The notes below the pieces were generated by a model. That model ran no database searches and had not been told where the DNA came from. It worked only from the letters and a program-made list of their open reading frames with translations. A DNA stretch of 6,299 nt from positions 1 through 6,299 of the forward strand of contig DCKO01000123.1 in the NCBI GenBank assembly GCA_002320665.1. The letters are read 5' to 3'. Both the position numbers and the translations under genes were made by a program. The stretch is from Micavibrio sp. UBA1672 (GTDB lineage: Bacteria > Pseudomonadota > Alphaproteobacteria > Micavibrionales > Micavibrionaceae). Positions 1 through 6,199 of the stretch are shown here, one piece after another; position 1 is the first letter of the stretch, and every line of letters begins with the position of its first letter.

Positions 1-584
1 ATGCGGAGTCTTATGATTTTGGTAAAGGGGCCGGATTTTATATTGATGCGGTGAAGGCACCGTGGTCCGCTTATTACAAAATGGAAAGCTATATTATCAA
101 GGAATTAAACCAGCGAATTTGCAGCGAGTTTCCTGTTTTAGATGAAAGGCAAGGCATTTGTGGGCATTCGATGGGCGGGCATGGTGCGCTGAGTTTGGGA
201 TTAAAATATCCGGATTTGTTTAAATCCATATCGGCTTTTTCACCAATTGTTGCCCCGTCACAAGTGCCATGGGGGCAAAAAGCTTTTGCGGGATATTTGG
301 GGGATGATAAGGCCGAGTGGCTTAAACATGATGCTTGTGCCTTGATGAAAGGTTTTGGCAAGCGGGGTGATTATCCAGAAATTCTGATCGATCAGGGGGC
401 GGCTGATAATTTCTTTGAAGAACAACTCAAACCTGATTTATTCGCAGAGGCTTGCGGTGCAGCAGGGCAGGGCTTAAATCTTCGGCTGCATGAAGGGTAT
501 GATCACAGCTATTATTTTATTCAAAGCTTTATCGAAGATCATATCAAGCACCATAAGCATATATTGATAAAAGTTTTCGGATAA
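1..584 (+). CDS. fghA: S-formylglutathione hydrolase (esterase D family), 5'-truncated
   Basis: This enzyme hydrolyses S-formylglutathione to formate and glutathione, the last step of glutathione-dependent formaldehyde detoxification in the cytoplasm. The gene enters from the left edge. The reading frame is open from base 3 (AESYDFGKGAGFYIDA...), so the apparent GTG start at 51 is internal, and about 193 residues of a usual ~280 are present. The alpha/beta-hydrolase triad is visible: nucleophile Ser in GHSMGGHGA (codon 168-170), Asp in IDQGAADNFF (codon 405-407) and His in GYDHSYYFI (codon 504-506). The stretch FGKGAGFYIDA followed by PWSAYYKMESY is typical of the family ahead of the nucleophile. 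The C-terminus ends normally after the final helix. A glutathione-dependent formaldehyde dehydrogenase gene often sits upstream in relatives, but that lies outside the window. Family assignment is firm; the symbol (also frmB, yeiG, ESD) varies between organisms. Confidence 0.95.
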   Translation, partial: AESYDFGKGAGFYIDAVKAPWSAYYKMESYIIKELNQRICSEFPVLDERQGICGHSMGGHGALSLGLKYPDLFKSISAFSPIVAPSQVPWGQKAFAGYLGDDKAEWLKHDACALMKGFGKRGDYPEILIDQGAADNFFEEQLKPDLFAEACGAAGQGLNLRLHEGYDHSYYFIQSFIEDHIKHHKHILIKVFG

Positions 585-591
585 AGAAAGT

Positions 592-621
592 TTGAAGATC
601 GCGCCGATAATGTACTATAGT
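592..621 (+). promoter_or_regulatory. Possible promoter of the orphan gene at 654
   Basis: TTGAAG at 592-597 could serve as a -35 element, with TATAGT at 616-621 (18-base spacer) or TACTAT at 613-618 (15-base spacer) as the -10. The site lies in the 69-base gap after the hydrolase stop, and no intrinsic terminator is evident in that gap. An imperfect inverted repeat, TACTATAG (613-620) against CTATTAGTA (625-633), overlaps the -10 and could be an operator. This rests on pattern matching only. Confidence 0.3.
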
Positions 622-653
622 GACCTATTAGTATGTAAAAAACGGGTGATATT

Positions 654-1571
654 ATGGGTGAAGGATCGTTAGGACAACTTTTCCAGCAAGAAGTCGATGA
701 TTTGTGCGTGGGGGCGCAGTATTATGAGCATCCGCGATATGGTATTTTGCCATCTGGATTTGATCCTGATGAGCGAGAGTGGCAAAATATCTCTGATATT
801 GTGCAATCTCATTATGATCAAGAAGACGATAAGTTTGTTTTTAATTTTAATAACTTTTTTATGTTCAAAAGACTTCATTCAATAGGCAACATGCTTGAGG
901 TCGCAGATCATATAGAAAAGAAAATCAGAGATAATACAGATTTTGAGAGTTTTTCTTTTTTGAAAGAAGGGTATTCATCTTATGTGATGCTTGGCAAAAG
1001 TAAGGATAATGTTTCGGCTTTAAGGATGACCTCAGATCCTAGAGCAAAAAGTAATCATATATGGAAAGAAAGTTTGCGTAATAAATTTCCCGGATTAATC
1101 CAGAGTTTATCTGACCCCATAAATATTGATTCTAAAGTCCAGATTGAAGAAATGCCGTTTGTGCATGTCCGCGATCTAAAGGTGAGCTCGCCTTTGCCAT
1201 CTCTGATGGGGCAATTGGCAGAAGATACTTGTTTTGCGCCAGACTTAACCGAGATGAAGGAAGTTACAATATTGCCTGATCATACTATTTTGTCGCTTGA
1301 TCCGGGTGAGTGTCCATATGCTTTGGCCTATTGGGATATGGAGCCATCAAAAAGAGATGATTTCGAGGCGCGTTCTATTGAAATTGTTCGTAACAGGTTG
1401 CAGCAAGAGCGCTTTGCCCATATACCCGAGCAACTGCGTTGGTTTACAGATGACGGACAGTTAAAGCAGGACTTGATTTATGGTTCTGCACCACGATCCG
1501 GCAATGGTATGTCATTTCGTGCTGCGGCAAGACTTGGTGATGATGAGCAGCCATCTCCTTTTGCACATTAA
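654..1571 (+). CDS. Orphan protein with degenerate kinase-like core, function unknown
   Basis: I do not recognise a named family for this 305-residue soluble protein, which has no signal peptide or membrane segment. The order of short motifs in its middle resembles a protein-kinase or aminoglycoside-kinase fold. There is a glycine-loop-like LKEGYSSYVML (103-113), then ALRM (122-125) where kinases have the ATP-binding A-x-K strand, then a hinge-like IEEMPFV (164-170). PDLTEMKEV (196-204) stands where the catalytic loop D-x-x-x-x-N would be, and LPDHTILSLDPGE (207-219) resembles the strand leading to DFG/DPG. The usual Lys is Arg, the catalytic-loop Asn is Lys, and the hinge-to-loop spacing is short, so activity is doubtful. 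The start is ATG 654, with a weak GGGTG (644-648) upstream; an in-frame TAA at 636 excludes a longer form. The first half of the gene is noticeably AT-rich. That it encodes a real protein is likely; the kinase link is inference. Confidence 0.85.
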   Translation: MGEGSLGQLFQQEVDDLCVGAQYYEHPRYGILPSGFDPDEREWQNISDIVQSHYDQEDDKFVFNFNNFFMFKRLHSIGNMLEVADHIEKKIRDNTDFESFSFLKEGYSSYVMLGKSKDNVSALRMTSDPRAKSNHIWKESLRNKFPGLIQSLSDPINIDSKVQIEEMPFVHVRDLKVSSPLPSLMGQLAEDTCFAPDLTEMKEVTILPDHTILSLDPGECPYALAYWDMEPSKRDDFEARSIEIVRNRLQQERFAHIPEQLRWFTDDGQLKQDLIYGSAPRSGNGMSFRAAARLGDDEQPSPFAH

Positions 1572-1611
1572 AATTTTTTCTTTACGTCATTCCAAAAATA
1601 ATAATTGACCC

Positions 1612-1640
1612 TTGTCATTTTTCTTATGCTGTTTCAATAT
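1612..1640 (+). promoter_or_regulatory. Possible promoter of the PH-domain gene
   Basis: In the 101-base gap before the gene, TTGTCA (1612-1617) and CAATAT (1635-1640) are separated by 17 bases. An overlapping TTGACC at 1605-1610 is a closer -35 match but has no well-spaced -10. The gap contains no convincing terminator for the gene before it, so read-through from 654-1571 is also possible. Confidence 0.3.
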
Positions 1641-1672
1641 CATACTCACTTCACAACTAAAGGGAGCATAAT

Positions 1673-2347
1673 ATGAGACGCATTGCCGCACTTGTCGGGC
1701 GTAATGAAAAACTGATTTCTTTGCGCCGTCCACACTGGATTTATCTAGCGCAAGGGTTCTTTTGGCTGGTGTTGATGGCTTTGATCGGCTTTGGTCTGGA
1801 TTATGTTTTGTATTATTATGCGGGGTCAAAGACCCTGACGGCGGCTAAGCTATTGCTTGATATTAATGTCTTCGGGGTTGTGTTCGATCAGTTCTTTACG
1901 CCTATTCCCTATATGATGATTTTGGTGGGTTTTGCGATCTTTATTCCGTATTTCCTGATTTATATCTCGCATGAGGTGGCGTTGACCAGCCAGAGGATTA
2001 TCTATAAGCGCGGCTTGATTTTTGTGAATATAGATCAGGTCGATCTGGAGGATATCCGTGCCGAGCATGTAAATCATGGGATGTTGGGCTGGTTTATCGG
2101 GTATGGGGCGGTGCGGCTAGATTGTCGGTTTATTGATGATGTACATTTGCCTGCGATTGCCGATCCGTATAAGCTTGTACGGGCCTCGCATAATGCGCGG
2201 CTCAAAAGCTCGGATATTGATTATGACGAGGATGAATTCTCCCGTCAGGATAAGCGCATCGCCGCCGCCGAGCAGGATAATAACCGCAAGGAAAAAATGG
2301 CCCGCCTAAAAGCCAAGATGAAGGCGAGCTTTCGGAAGGCGACTTGA
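1673..2347 (+). CDS. Membrane protein with bacterial PH-like domain
   Basis: This 224-residue inner-membrane protein is of the YdbS/YdbT-like 'bPH2' type. Its biochemical role is not established in this group; relatives are usually described only as PH-domain membrane proteins. Two hydrophobic helices are clear at about residues 23-49 (WIYLAQGFFWLVL...) and 78-98 (IPYMMILVGFAIFIP...). The PH-like domain follows directly at about 100-170. It opens with the family-typical EVALTSQRIIYKRGLIF and continues with the paired strands around DQVDLEDIRAEHV and GYGAVRLDCRF. The tail from about 183 is highly charged, with alternating Lys/Arg and Glu/Asp, and is probably helical and cytoplasmic. The start at ATG 1673 is supported by a strong Shine-Dalgarno AAAGGGAG (1659-1666), six bases away. 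The next gene is convergent, with only 28 bases between the stop codons. The domain call is firm; cellular function is unknown. Confidence 0.88.
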   Translation: MRRIAALVGRNEKLISLRRPHWIYLAQGFFWLVLMALIGFGLDYVLYYYAGSKTLTAAKLLLDINVFGVVFDQFFTPIPYMMILVGFAIFIPYFLIYISHEVALTSQRIIYKRGLIFVNIDQVDLEDIRAEHVNHGMLGWFIGYGAVRLDCRFIDDVHLPAIADPYKLVRASHNARLKSSDIDYDEDEFSRQDKRIAAAEQDNNRKEKMARLKAKMKASFRKAT

Positions 2348-2375
2348 GTGCACATGCAATTGCAGAAACTTGGTT

Positions 2376-2819
2376 TCACTTATACTTATTCGTGAAAGTG
2401 ATGCTCCAGTTTTCTTGGCTTTTGCCGTGTAGCCGGATTTCCGAGTCCGTTATAAAAATGATGCGGCCATCATGCCAAGAAGAGTTCGGTCTGGAGGGGC
2501 GTCCGCCATGCCATTTTGCTTGATAATATTTGCCGTATTCGATAGTGCTTGGGATTTGTGCGTACCATGTGATTTGTCCGGCGGTGACGCATGGATCTCC
2601 GGTGAGCTTGGTGGCAACAATTTTATTATTGGTATATTCTATGTTGACCATTTCTTTGGGAGAGGGCTTTAGAGTGTTGCTGTTCCCTGCAAAGCACATA
2701 TATCCGTAACCCGCCCATTCTCCGTTAAACACAGACGTTTTTTCTTCGGCTGCATAGGCAATTCGGGGCAGGGTCATGATGCATAGCCCTAAAGCGACCA
2801 GAAAAGCGGTCTTTCGCAT
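2376..2819 (-). CDS. Small exported protein of unknown function
   Basis: The predicted product is 147 residues with a clear Sec signal peptide: MRK, then the hydrophobic core TAFLVALGLCIMTLP, and a cleavage site after AYA (residue 23). The mature protein should be periplasmic or secreted. It is rich in aromatic residues and short beta-prone stretches, begins with FNGEWAGYGYMC, and has two cysteines (42 and 77) that could form a disulfide. No catalytic motif is recognised. The frame is open further upstream to 2909, but the start at 2819 is preferred. It places the signal peptide at the N-terminus, has GGAG (2826-2829) six bases upstream, and leaves room for a well-formed promoter. The longer version would put 30 non-signal residues in front and overlap valS. 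The gene is downstream of valS on the same strand but probably has its own transcript. Confidence 0.8.
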   Translation of the reverse strand: MRKTAFLVALGLCIMTLPRIAYAAEEKTSVFNGEWAGYGYMCFAGNSNTLKPSPKEMVNIEYTNNKIVATKLTGDPCVTAGQITWYAQIPSTIEYGKYYQAKWHGGRPSRPNSSWHDGRIIFITDSEIRLHGKSQENWSITFTNKYK

Positions 2820-2851
2820 AGTTATCTCCGTCATTTTCAATCCAGAGTAGG

Positions 2852-2880
2852 ATTTTAGCGAAGATTGCAGCGGGCGACAA
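2852..2880 (-). promoter_or_regulatory. Likely promoter of the exported-protein gene
   Basis: On the minus strand, TTGTCG (2880-2875) and TAAAAT (2857-2852) are separated by exactly 17 bases. Transcription would start near 2845, about 25 bases before the ATG at 2819. The -35 element forms one arm of the inverted repeat at 2875-2889. This suggests the gene is transcribed independently of valS. Confidence 0.5.
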
Positions 2881-2894
2881 GGCTTGTCGTTTTT
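2875..2894 (+). terminator. Intrinsic terminator, active orientation on the plus strand
   Basis: CGACAAG (2875-2881) and CTTGTCG (2883-2889) form a perfect seven-base inverted repeat; in practice it would fold as a five-pair stem with a five-base loop. It is followed directly by TTTTT (2890-2894). The T-run is on the plus strand only; on the minus strand the hairpin is preceded by A's and followed by CCCGC. It lies between the valS stop and the start of the exported-protein gene, both on the minus strand. It would therefore stop transcripts coming from the PH-domain gene, not valS messages. Confidence 0.5.
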
Positions 2895-2898
2895 ATAT

Positions 2899-5412
2899 CT
2901 ATGCGTCATCCTTCTTTGGCGCGATCACATCCGAGATTTTCTTCTCCGAGCCTTTTTGAACTGCGATTTCCTTCGCGCGGATGGCTGTCACGATAGACTT
3001 CTCCAGACGCTTTGCCGTTTCAATATCGCTGTCTTCCGTGAATTCCAACGTAACGACTTCTAGGATTGCACCAGCACCTATTTTCTGTTCCGAGCGGATT
3101 TTGCGGGTTTCCGCCAGTGCCCAGAGGATAAACTCTATATCATCTTTTTCTGTGACCTCATGCAAACTTTGCGGTTTCGGCCAAGTACTGACGTGAAGGG
3201 AAGGGTGGTTTTCGCCGAACTTGCCAGCGTTCTGATATAGCTCTTCGGTGACAAACGGCATAAACGGTGCAAACAGGCCGAGCAGCATTCTTGTCGCCTC
3301 GAACAGCGTGCTTTGCGTGGACTTAAGCTCATCCTCACTCCACGTGCTGCCATCCTGAAAACGTAGCTTGATCATCTCCAGATAATTATCGCAGTAGGAC
3401 ATGAAAAATACGCGGTCGATAATGTTTCTTGCGGCGGCGTAATCGAGCTTCTCCATGTGATCGGTGGCTTCAGCTGCAATTTTTTGCAGCTCGGCAATGA
3501 TCCATTGATCCTCGATGGTGCGCTCAGATAAAGGCACAGCATCCTTCGCGTAATCGAAATCTTTCATATAGGTGAAGGCCATGCGCGTGGCGTTCCAGAG
3601 CTTGGTCACGGCGGCTTTCCCGCGCTTGATTTCTTTTTCCGAGAATTTTAAATCCTGCCCAAGCTTTGCGCCACCAGCCCAGTATCTCACAGCATCCGCG
3701 CCGTATTTCCCGATTAAGTTATCGGGATTAAAGCGGTTATAGCCGTCCTTATCGGTTTCCTGCTCAAGACTGCGTTTGGAGATTTTCTTGCCCTGTTCAT
3801 TCAGCCCCCATCCGGAAATCATCGCGGCTTCCCAAGGCAGGGAATCTGTGTGGTATTCGGACTTGATCATCGTATAGAATAGCCAAGTCCTGATGATCTC
3901 ATGCGCCTGAACACGCAAGGACATAGGATAGATGCCACTTGCCGTAAGGTCTTCATCTAATGATTTCCAATTTGCATTAATGAGAGGGCTAACCGAGGAG
4001 GTCATCCACGTGTCCATCACATCGGTTTCAGGTACGATTTCATAATCCTTGAATTTCTCTTTTGCCCAAGCTGGCGGCTCATTTTCCATCGGATCAACCG
4101 GAAGGTCAGCTTCGTCTGCGATAATCGTATCAACAATCTTGCCGTCACTATCCGTTACATACCAGAGCGGGAAGGGTACGCCGTAATAGCGCTGGCGCGA
4201 GACGTTCCAGTCATATTTTAGCCCGTCAATCCAGTTATAAAGCCGCACCTTCATATGATCGGGGAACCAGTTCAGTTCCTCGGCGCGTTTACGGAAACGT
4301 TCTTTATGATCCAGAACCTTGATGAACCATTGCGGCGCCATGTGAAACTCGACTGGCACTTCTGATCTCTCTCCGACGGAGACGGCCTGATTGACGGTTT
4401 TCTCGGCCTTGATAAGTTCTTGGCTTTTAAGGTCTTTGACAATCCGCGCGCGTGCCTCAACGATTTGCAATCCCTCATACTCTCCGGCTAGATCACTCAT
4501 CTTGCCGTTTTCGGTGATGCAGATGCGGGTGTCCAGATTATGCTCTTTCCATTTTTCCACGTCTTCGCTATCGCCAAAGGTACAGCACATCATCAGACCT
4601 GTTCCGAATTCTTTTTCTACGGCCTCGGATGTCAGGATCGGGATTTCGTGACCGAAAATCGGGACGATGGCTTTTTTGCCTTTAAGATGTGCATAACGCT
4701 CATCATCGGGGTTGAAGAACATGCCTACACAACCTGGGATCAGTTCTGGGCGGGTGGTGGAGATAATCAGCGGATCGCCGCTCTCGGCTTTGAATTCGAT
4801 GTCAAAGAGTTTCCCTTTGCGCTCGATGGTCTCTAAATCGGCTTGGGCGAGGGCGGTCTGGAATTTTGTATCCCAAAGCACTGGTTCTTCGGCGCGGTAG
4901 ATCAGGCCTTTTTTGTATAGATCAATGAATGAGAGTTGACCCACACGCTGGCAGCGCTCGTCAATCGTGGAGTAGCGCAAATTCCAGTCCACGGAAATCC
5001 CTAAAGCGCGCCAGAGATGCTCGTATGTTTTTGCACCGGCTTGTGTTTCCTCAACGCAGAGTTTGCGAAAGTCAGAGCGGCTGATCTGGGATTTGTCCTT
5101 GATGTTATGGACTTGCTCTACGTGGCGCTCGGTCGGCAGGCCGTTATCGTCAAAGCCCATTGGGTAAAACACCTCATAGCCCATCATGCGTTTATAGCGC
5201 ACGATAATTTCGGCCTGAGTGTAGGACATAGCGTGACCAACATGTAAATGCGAGGCCGAAACATAAGGGGGCGGCGTGTCCACGGAAAAGACGGGCTTGC
5301 CGGAATTTGGCGTGAAGTCATGGATTTTGTTATCCGCCCAGACTTTAAGGGCTTTCTTCGAGATTTCTTCTAGATCAACATTCGTATCAAGTTCCGGAAA
5401 CATATTAGTCAC
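2899..5412 (-). CDS. valS: Valine-tRNA ligase, archaeal-type (type 2)
   Basis: This cytoplasmic class I synthetase charges tRNA-Val with valine and edits mischarged threonine. At 837 residues it is shorter than the ~950 of E. coli ValRS, and it matches the archaeal/Rickettsia form. Visible landmarks are DTPPPYVSASHLHVGH (45-60, HIGH motif as HVGH) and DDNGLPTER (88-96). The editing domain follows, with STTRPEL (218-224) and GTGLMMCCTFGDSEDV (270-285). Then come SRQRYYGVPFP (405-415), DVMDTWMTSSVSP (464-476) and the signature lysine loop GKKISKR (541-547). The anticodon-binding helices include DNYLEMIK (675-682) and APFMPFVTEELYQ (715-727). The KMSKS loop is altered to KISKR and followed by extra residues. 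The frame opens with GTG at 5412, just after an in-frame TAA; ATG at 5403 (residue 4) is an equally plausible start, and neither has a strong Shine-Dalgarno. It is divergent from tRNA-Gly. Confidence 0.97.
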   Translation of the reverse strand: MTNMFPELDTNVDLEEISKKALKVWADNKIHDFTPNSGKPVFSVDTPPPYVSASHLHVGHAMSYTQAEIIVRYKRMMGYEVFYPMGFDDNGLPTERHVEQVHNIKDKSQISRSDFRKLCVEETQAGAKTYEHLWRALGISVDWNLRYSTIDERCQRVGQLSFIDLYKKGLIYRAEEPVLWDTKFQTALAQADLETIERKGKLFDIEFKAESGDPLIISTTRPELIPGCVGMFFNPDDERYAHLKGKKAIVPIFGHEIPILTSEAVEKEFGTGLMMCCTFGDSEDVEKWKEHNLDTRICITENGKMSDLAGEYEGLQIVEARARIVKDLKSQELIKAEKTVNQAVSVGERSEVPVEFHMAPQWFIKVLDHKERFRKRAEELNWFPDHMKVRLYNWIDGLKYDWNVSRQRYYGVPFPLWYVTDSDGKIVDTIIADEADLPVDPMENEPPAWAKEKFKDYEIVPETDVMDTWMTSSVSPLINANWKSLDEDLTASGIYPMSLRVQAHEIIRTWLFYTMIKSEYHTDSLPWEAAMISGWGLNEQGKKISKRSLEQETDKDGYNRFNPDNLIGKYGADAVRYWAGGAKLGQDLKFSEKEIKRGKAAVTKLWNATRMAFTYMKDFDYAKDAVPLSERTIEDQWIIAELQKIAAEATDHMEKLDYAAARNIIDRVFFMSYCDNYLEMIKLRFQDGSTWSEDELKSTQSTLFEATRMLLGLFAPFMPFVTEELYQNAGKFGENHPSLHVSTWPKPQSLHEVTEKDDIEFILWALAETRKIRSEQKIGAGAILEVVTLEFTEDSDIETAKRLEKSIVTAIRAKEIAVQKGSEKKISDVIAPKKDDA

Positions 5413-5438
5413 TTATCATTTCATTTTATTAAAACCGC

Positions 5439-5455
5439 CAAGGCCATATGCCTTG
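5439..5455 (-). promoter_or_regulatory. Hairpin in the valS 5' leader
   Basis: CAAGGC and GCCTTG form a perfect six-base-pair stem around a five-base loop, ending 27-36 bases ahead of the candidate valS starts. On the valS strand it is followed by GCGG and then TTTTAAT, so it could act as a weak attenuator or simply shape the leader. -10-like elements for valS are TACACT (5470-5465) and TATACT (5497-5492), without clear -35 partners. The leader role is inferred. Confidence 0.35.
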
Positions 5456-5519
5456 AAGAGCCGCAGTGTAGCGAATGTGCATAAAAAGGAAAGTATATTT
5501 TAAAAACTGGTTCTTGATT

Positions 5520-5547
5520 TTTAAGTGCAAAACGAATAAACCATAAT
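5520..5547 (+). promoter_or_regulatory. Likely promoter of tRNA-Gly
   Basis: CATAAT (5542-5547) matches the -10 consensus at five of six positions and lies 25 bases before the mature tRNA end, as expected for a short tRNA leader. The -35 is weak: TTTAAG at 5520-5525 with a 16-base spacer. TTGATT at 5514-5519 is a better match but too far away (22 bases). Confidence 0.4.
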
Positions 5548-5572
5548 CCTACTTGGCTTTTGCGCCACCCGA

Positions 5573-5646
5573 GCGGGTGTAGTTCAATGGTAGAACGTCA
5601 GCCTTCCAAGCTGAATATGCCGGTTCGATCCCGGTCACCCGCTCCA
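5573..5646 (+). tRNA. tRNA-Gly (anticodon TCC)
   Basis: All four arms can be drawn. The acceptor GCGGGTG (5573-5579) pairs with CACCCGC (5636-5642). The D arm is GTTC/GAAC around AATGGTA. The anticodon arm is TCAGC/GCTGA around CTTCCAA, with TCC at 5605-5607, which reads GGA and GGG codons. The T arm is GCCGG/CCGGT around TTCGATC. The discriminator is T (5643), as is normal for bacterial tRNA-Gly, and CCA (5644-5646) is encoded. The gene lies upstream of tuf, as glyT does in E. coli, although a membrane-protein gene intervenes here. The leader carries CACCC (5566-5570), which can pair with the acceptor strand. Confidence 0.97.
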
Positions 5647-5728
5647 GTTTATTCTCTGTGAAATTGATAGATATTTACGTTCAGAGATCGTTATTGACTA
5701 TATAGCGGTTTTTCTGCGTAATATTCTT

Positions 5729-6103
5729 ATGACTGAAATTGAAGCAGATGAAATAGTTAAAGAAAATAAGCCGCTTGAGGGTGTGAAGTGGGCTATTGTG
5801 TTATTTATTCTTTTTACTTGTATCCTGCCATTTGGGTTCGGAAATCAGATTTTGGAGTATGGCTATAAATATTATATGTTTGGCAGTAAATCGCTTACAA
5901 TAATTATTGATTTTGTTATATGGTGGCTTATTCGGTGCATTTCCAGTTTGATATTAATTACTTTTTTCCATGACGGAATAAAAAATAAGCTGATGGCAAT
6001 TTGTAGTACTGTTTGTATTCTTATAGCTGTTTCAGTTGTTTTTATTCCAGTCTACACCTTCGCAGCTTTGTTTTTTGCTTTTTGGGGTGCTTCGCCGCTT
6101 TAG
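5729..6103 (+). CDS. Small three-helix membrane protein, function unknown
   Basis: The predicted product is a 124-residue integral inner-membrane protein. It has an acidic N-terminus (TEIEADEIVKE) followed by hydrophobic segments at about 20-38, 56-80 and 88-118. The last is long and includes FIPVYTFAALFFAFW. The basic loop HDGIKNK between helices 2 and 3 suggests that loop and the N-terminus face the cytoplasm. No family signature is recognised. No Shine-Dalgarno precedes ATG 5729. TTGACT (5694-5699) with CGTAAT (5717-5722) would start transcription at or next to the ATG, so a leaderless message is possible; TATATA (5699-5704) is an alternative -10. The gene is AT-rich and separates tRNA-Gly from tuf. 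The length of the frame and its consistent hydrophobic pattern support a real gene, but without a recognised homologue this is not certain. Confidence 0.65.
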   Translation: MTEIEADEIVKENKPLEGVKWAIVLFILFTCILPFGFGNQILEYGYKYYMFGSKSLTIIIDFVIWWLIRCISSLILITFFHDGIKNKLMAICSTVCILIAVSVVFIPVYTFAALFFAFWGASPL

Positions 6104-6170
6104 AATTTTTATTAGAGGTAGTACACTCAAATATCCCTCCAAAAATATTTGCGCAAAACCCTAAAAACCC

Positions 6171-6199
6171 GTTGACATCGAGGCATAGGTTTTCTACAT
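6171..6199 (+). promoter_or_regulatory. Promoter of tuf
   Basis: GTTGAC (6171-6176), a 17-base spacer and CTACAT (6194-6199) fit the alphaproteobacterial housekeeping consensus CTTGAC-N17-CTATAT closely. The -35 read as TTGACA is perfect. Transcription would begin around 6205, giving a leader of about 70 bases before the tuf ATG. Confidence 0.65.

Noticed and set aside
51..53. GTG as the true start of the hydrolase
   Set aside because: The frame stays open to the window edge and the upstream residues (DFGKGAGFYIDA) are conserved family sequence, so the gene is truncated by the window.
89..361. 90-codon open frame on the minus strand opposite the hydrolase
   Set aside because: It is a shadow of the conserved hydrolase coding sequence, with proline- and cysteine-rich nonsense composition.
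2355..2364. Palindrome TGCAATTGCA between the convergent genes as a bidirectional terminator
   Set aside because: It has no loop and no flanking T-run on either strand. It may be chance or a small binding site, but nothing supports a function.
2376..2819. Lipoprotein reading of the exported protein at Cys13
   Set aside because: The sequence before the cysteine is LGL, which does not fit the lipobox (small residue at -1), and the AYA cleavage site further on is better.
2820..2909. N-terminal extension of the exported protein back to 2909, overlapping the valS end
   Set aside because: It would place 30 polar residues ahead of a clear signal peptide. The Shine-Dalgarno and a promoter with 17-base spacing support the start at 2819.
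4540..4836. 98-codon open frame on the plus strand inside valS
   Set aside because: It lies wholly antisense to conserved ValRS editing-domain sequence, lacks a start context and has no recognisable protein features. The other frames inside valS (2981-3196, 4391-4651, 5017-5247) are rejected for the same reason.
5653..5687. TCTCTG/CAGAGA repeat after tRNA-Gly as a terminator
   Set aside because: The loop is 23 bases, the stem only six pairs, and there is no T-run.
6128..6151. Inverted repeat CAAATAT/ATATTTG as a terminator after the small membrane gene
   Set aside because: The stem is all A/T except one pair, the loop is ten bases, and no T-run follows.
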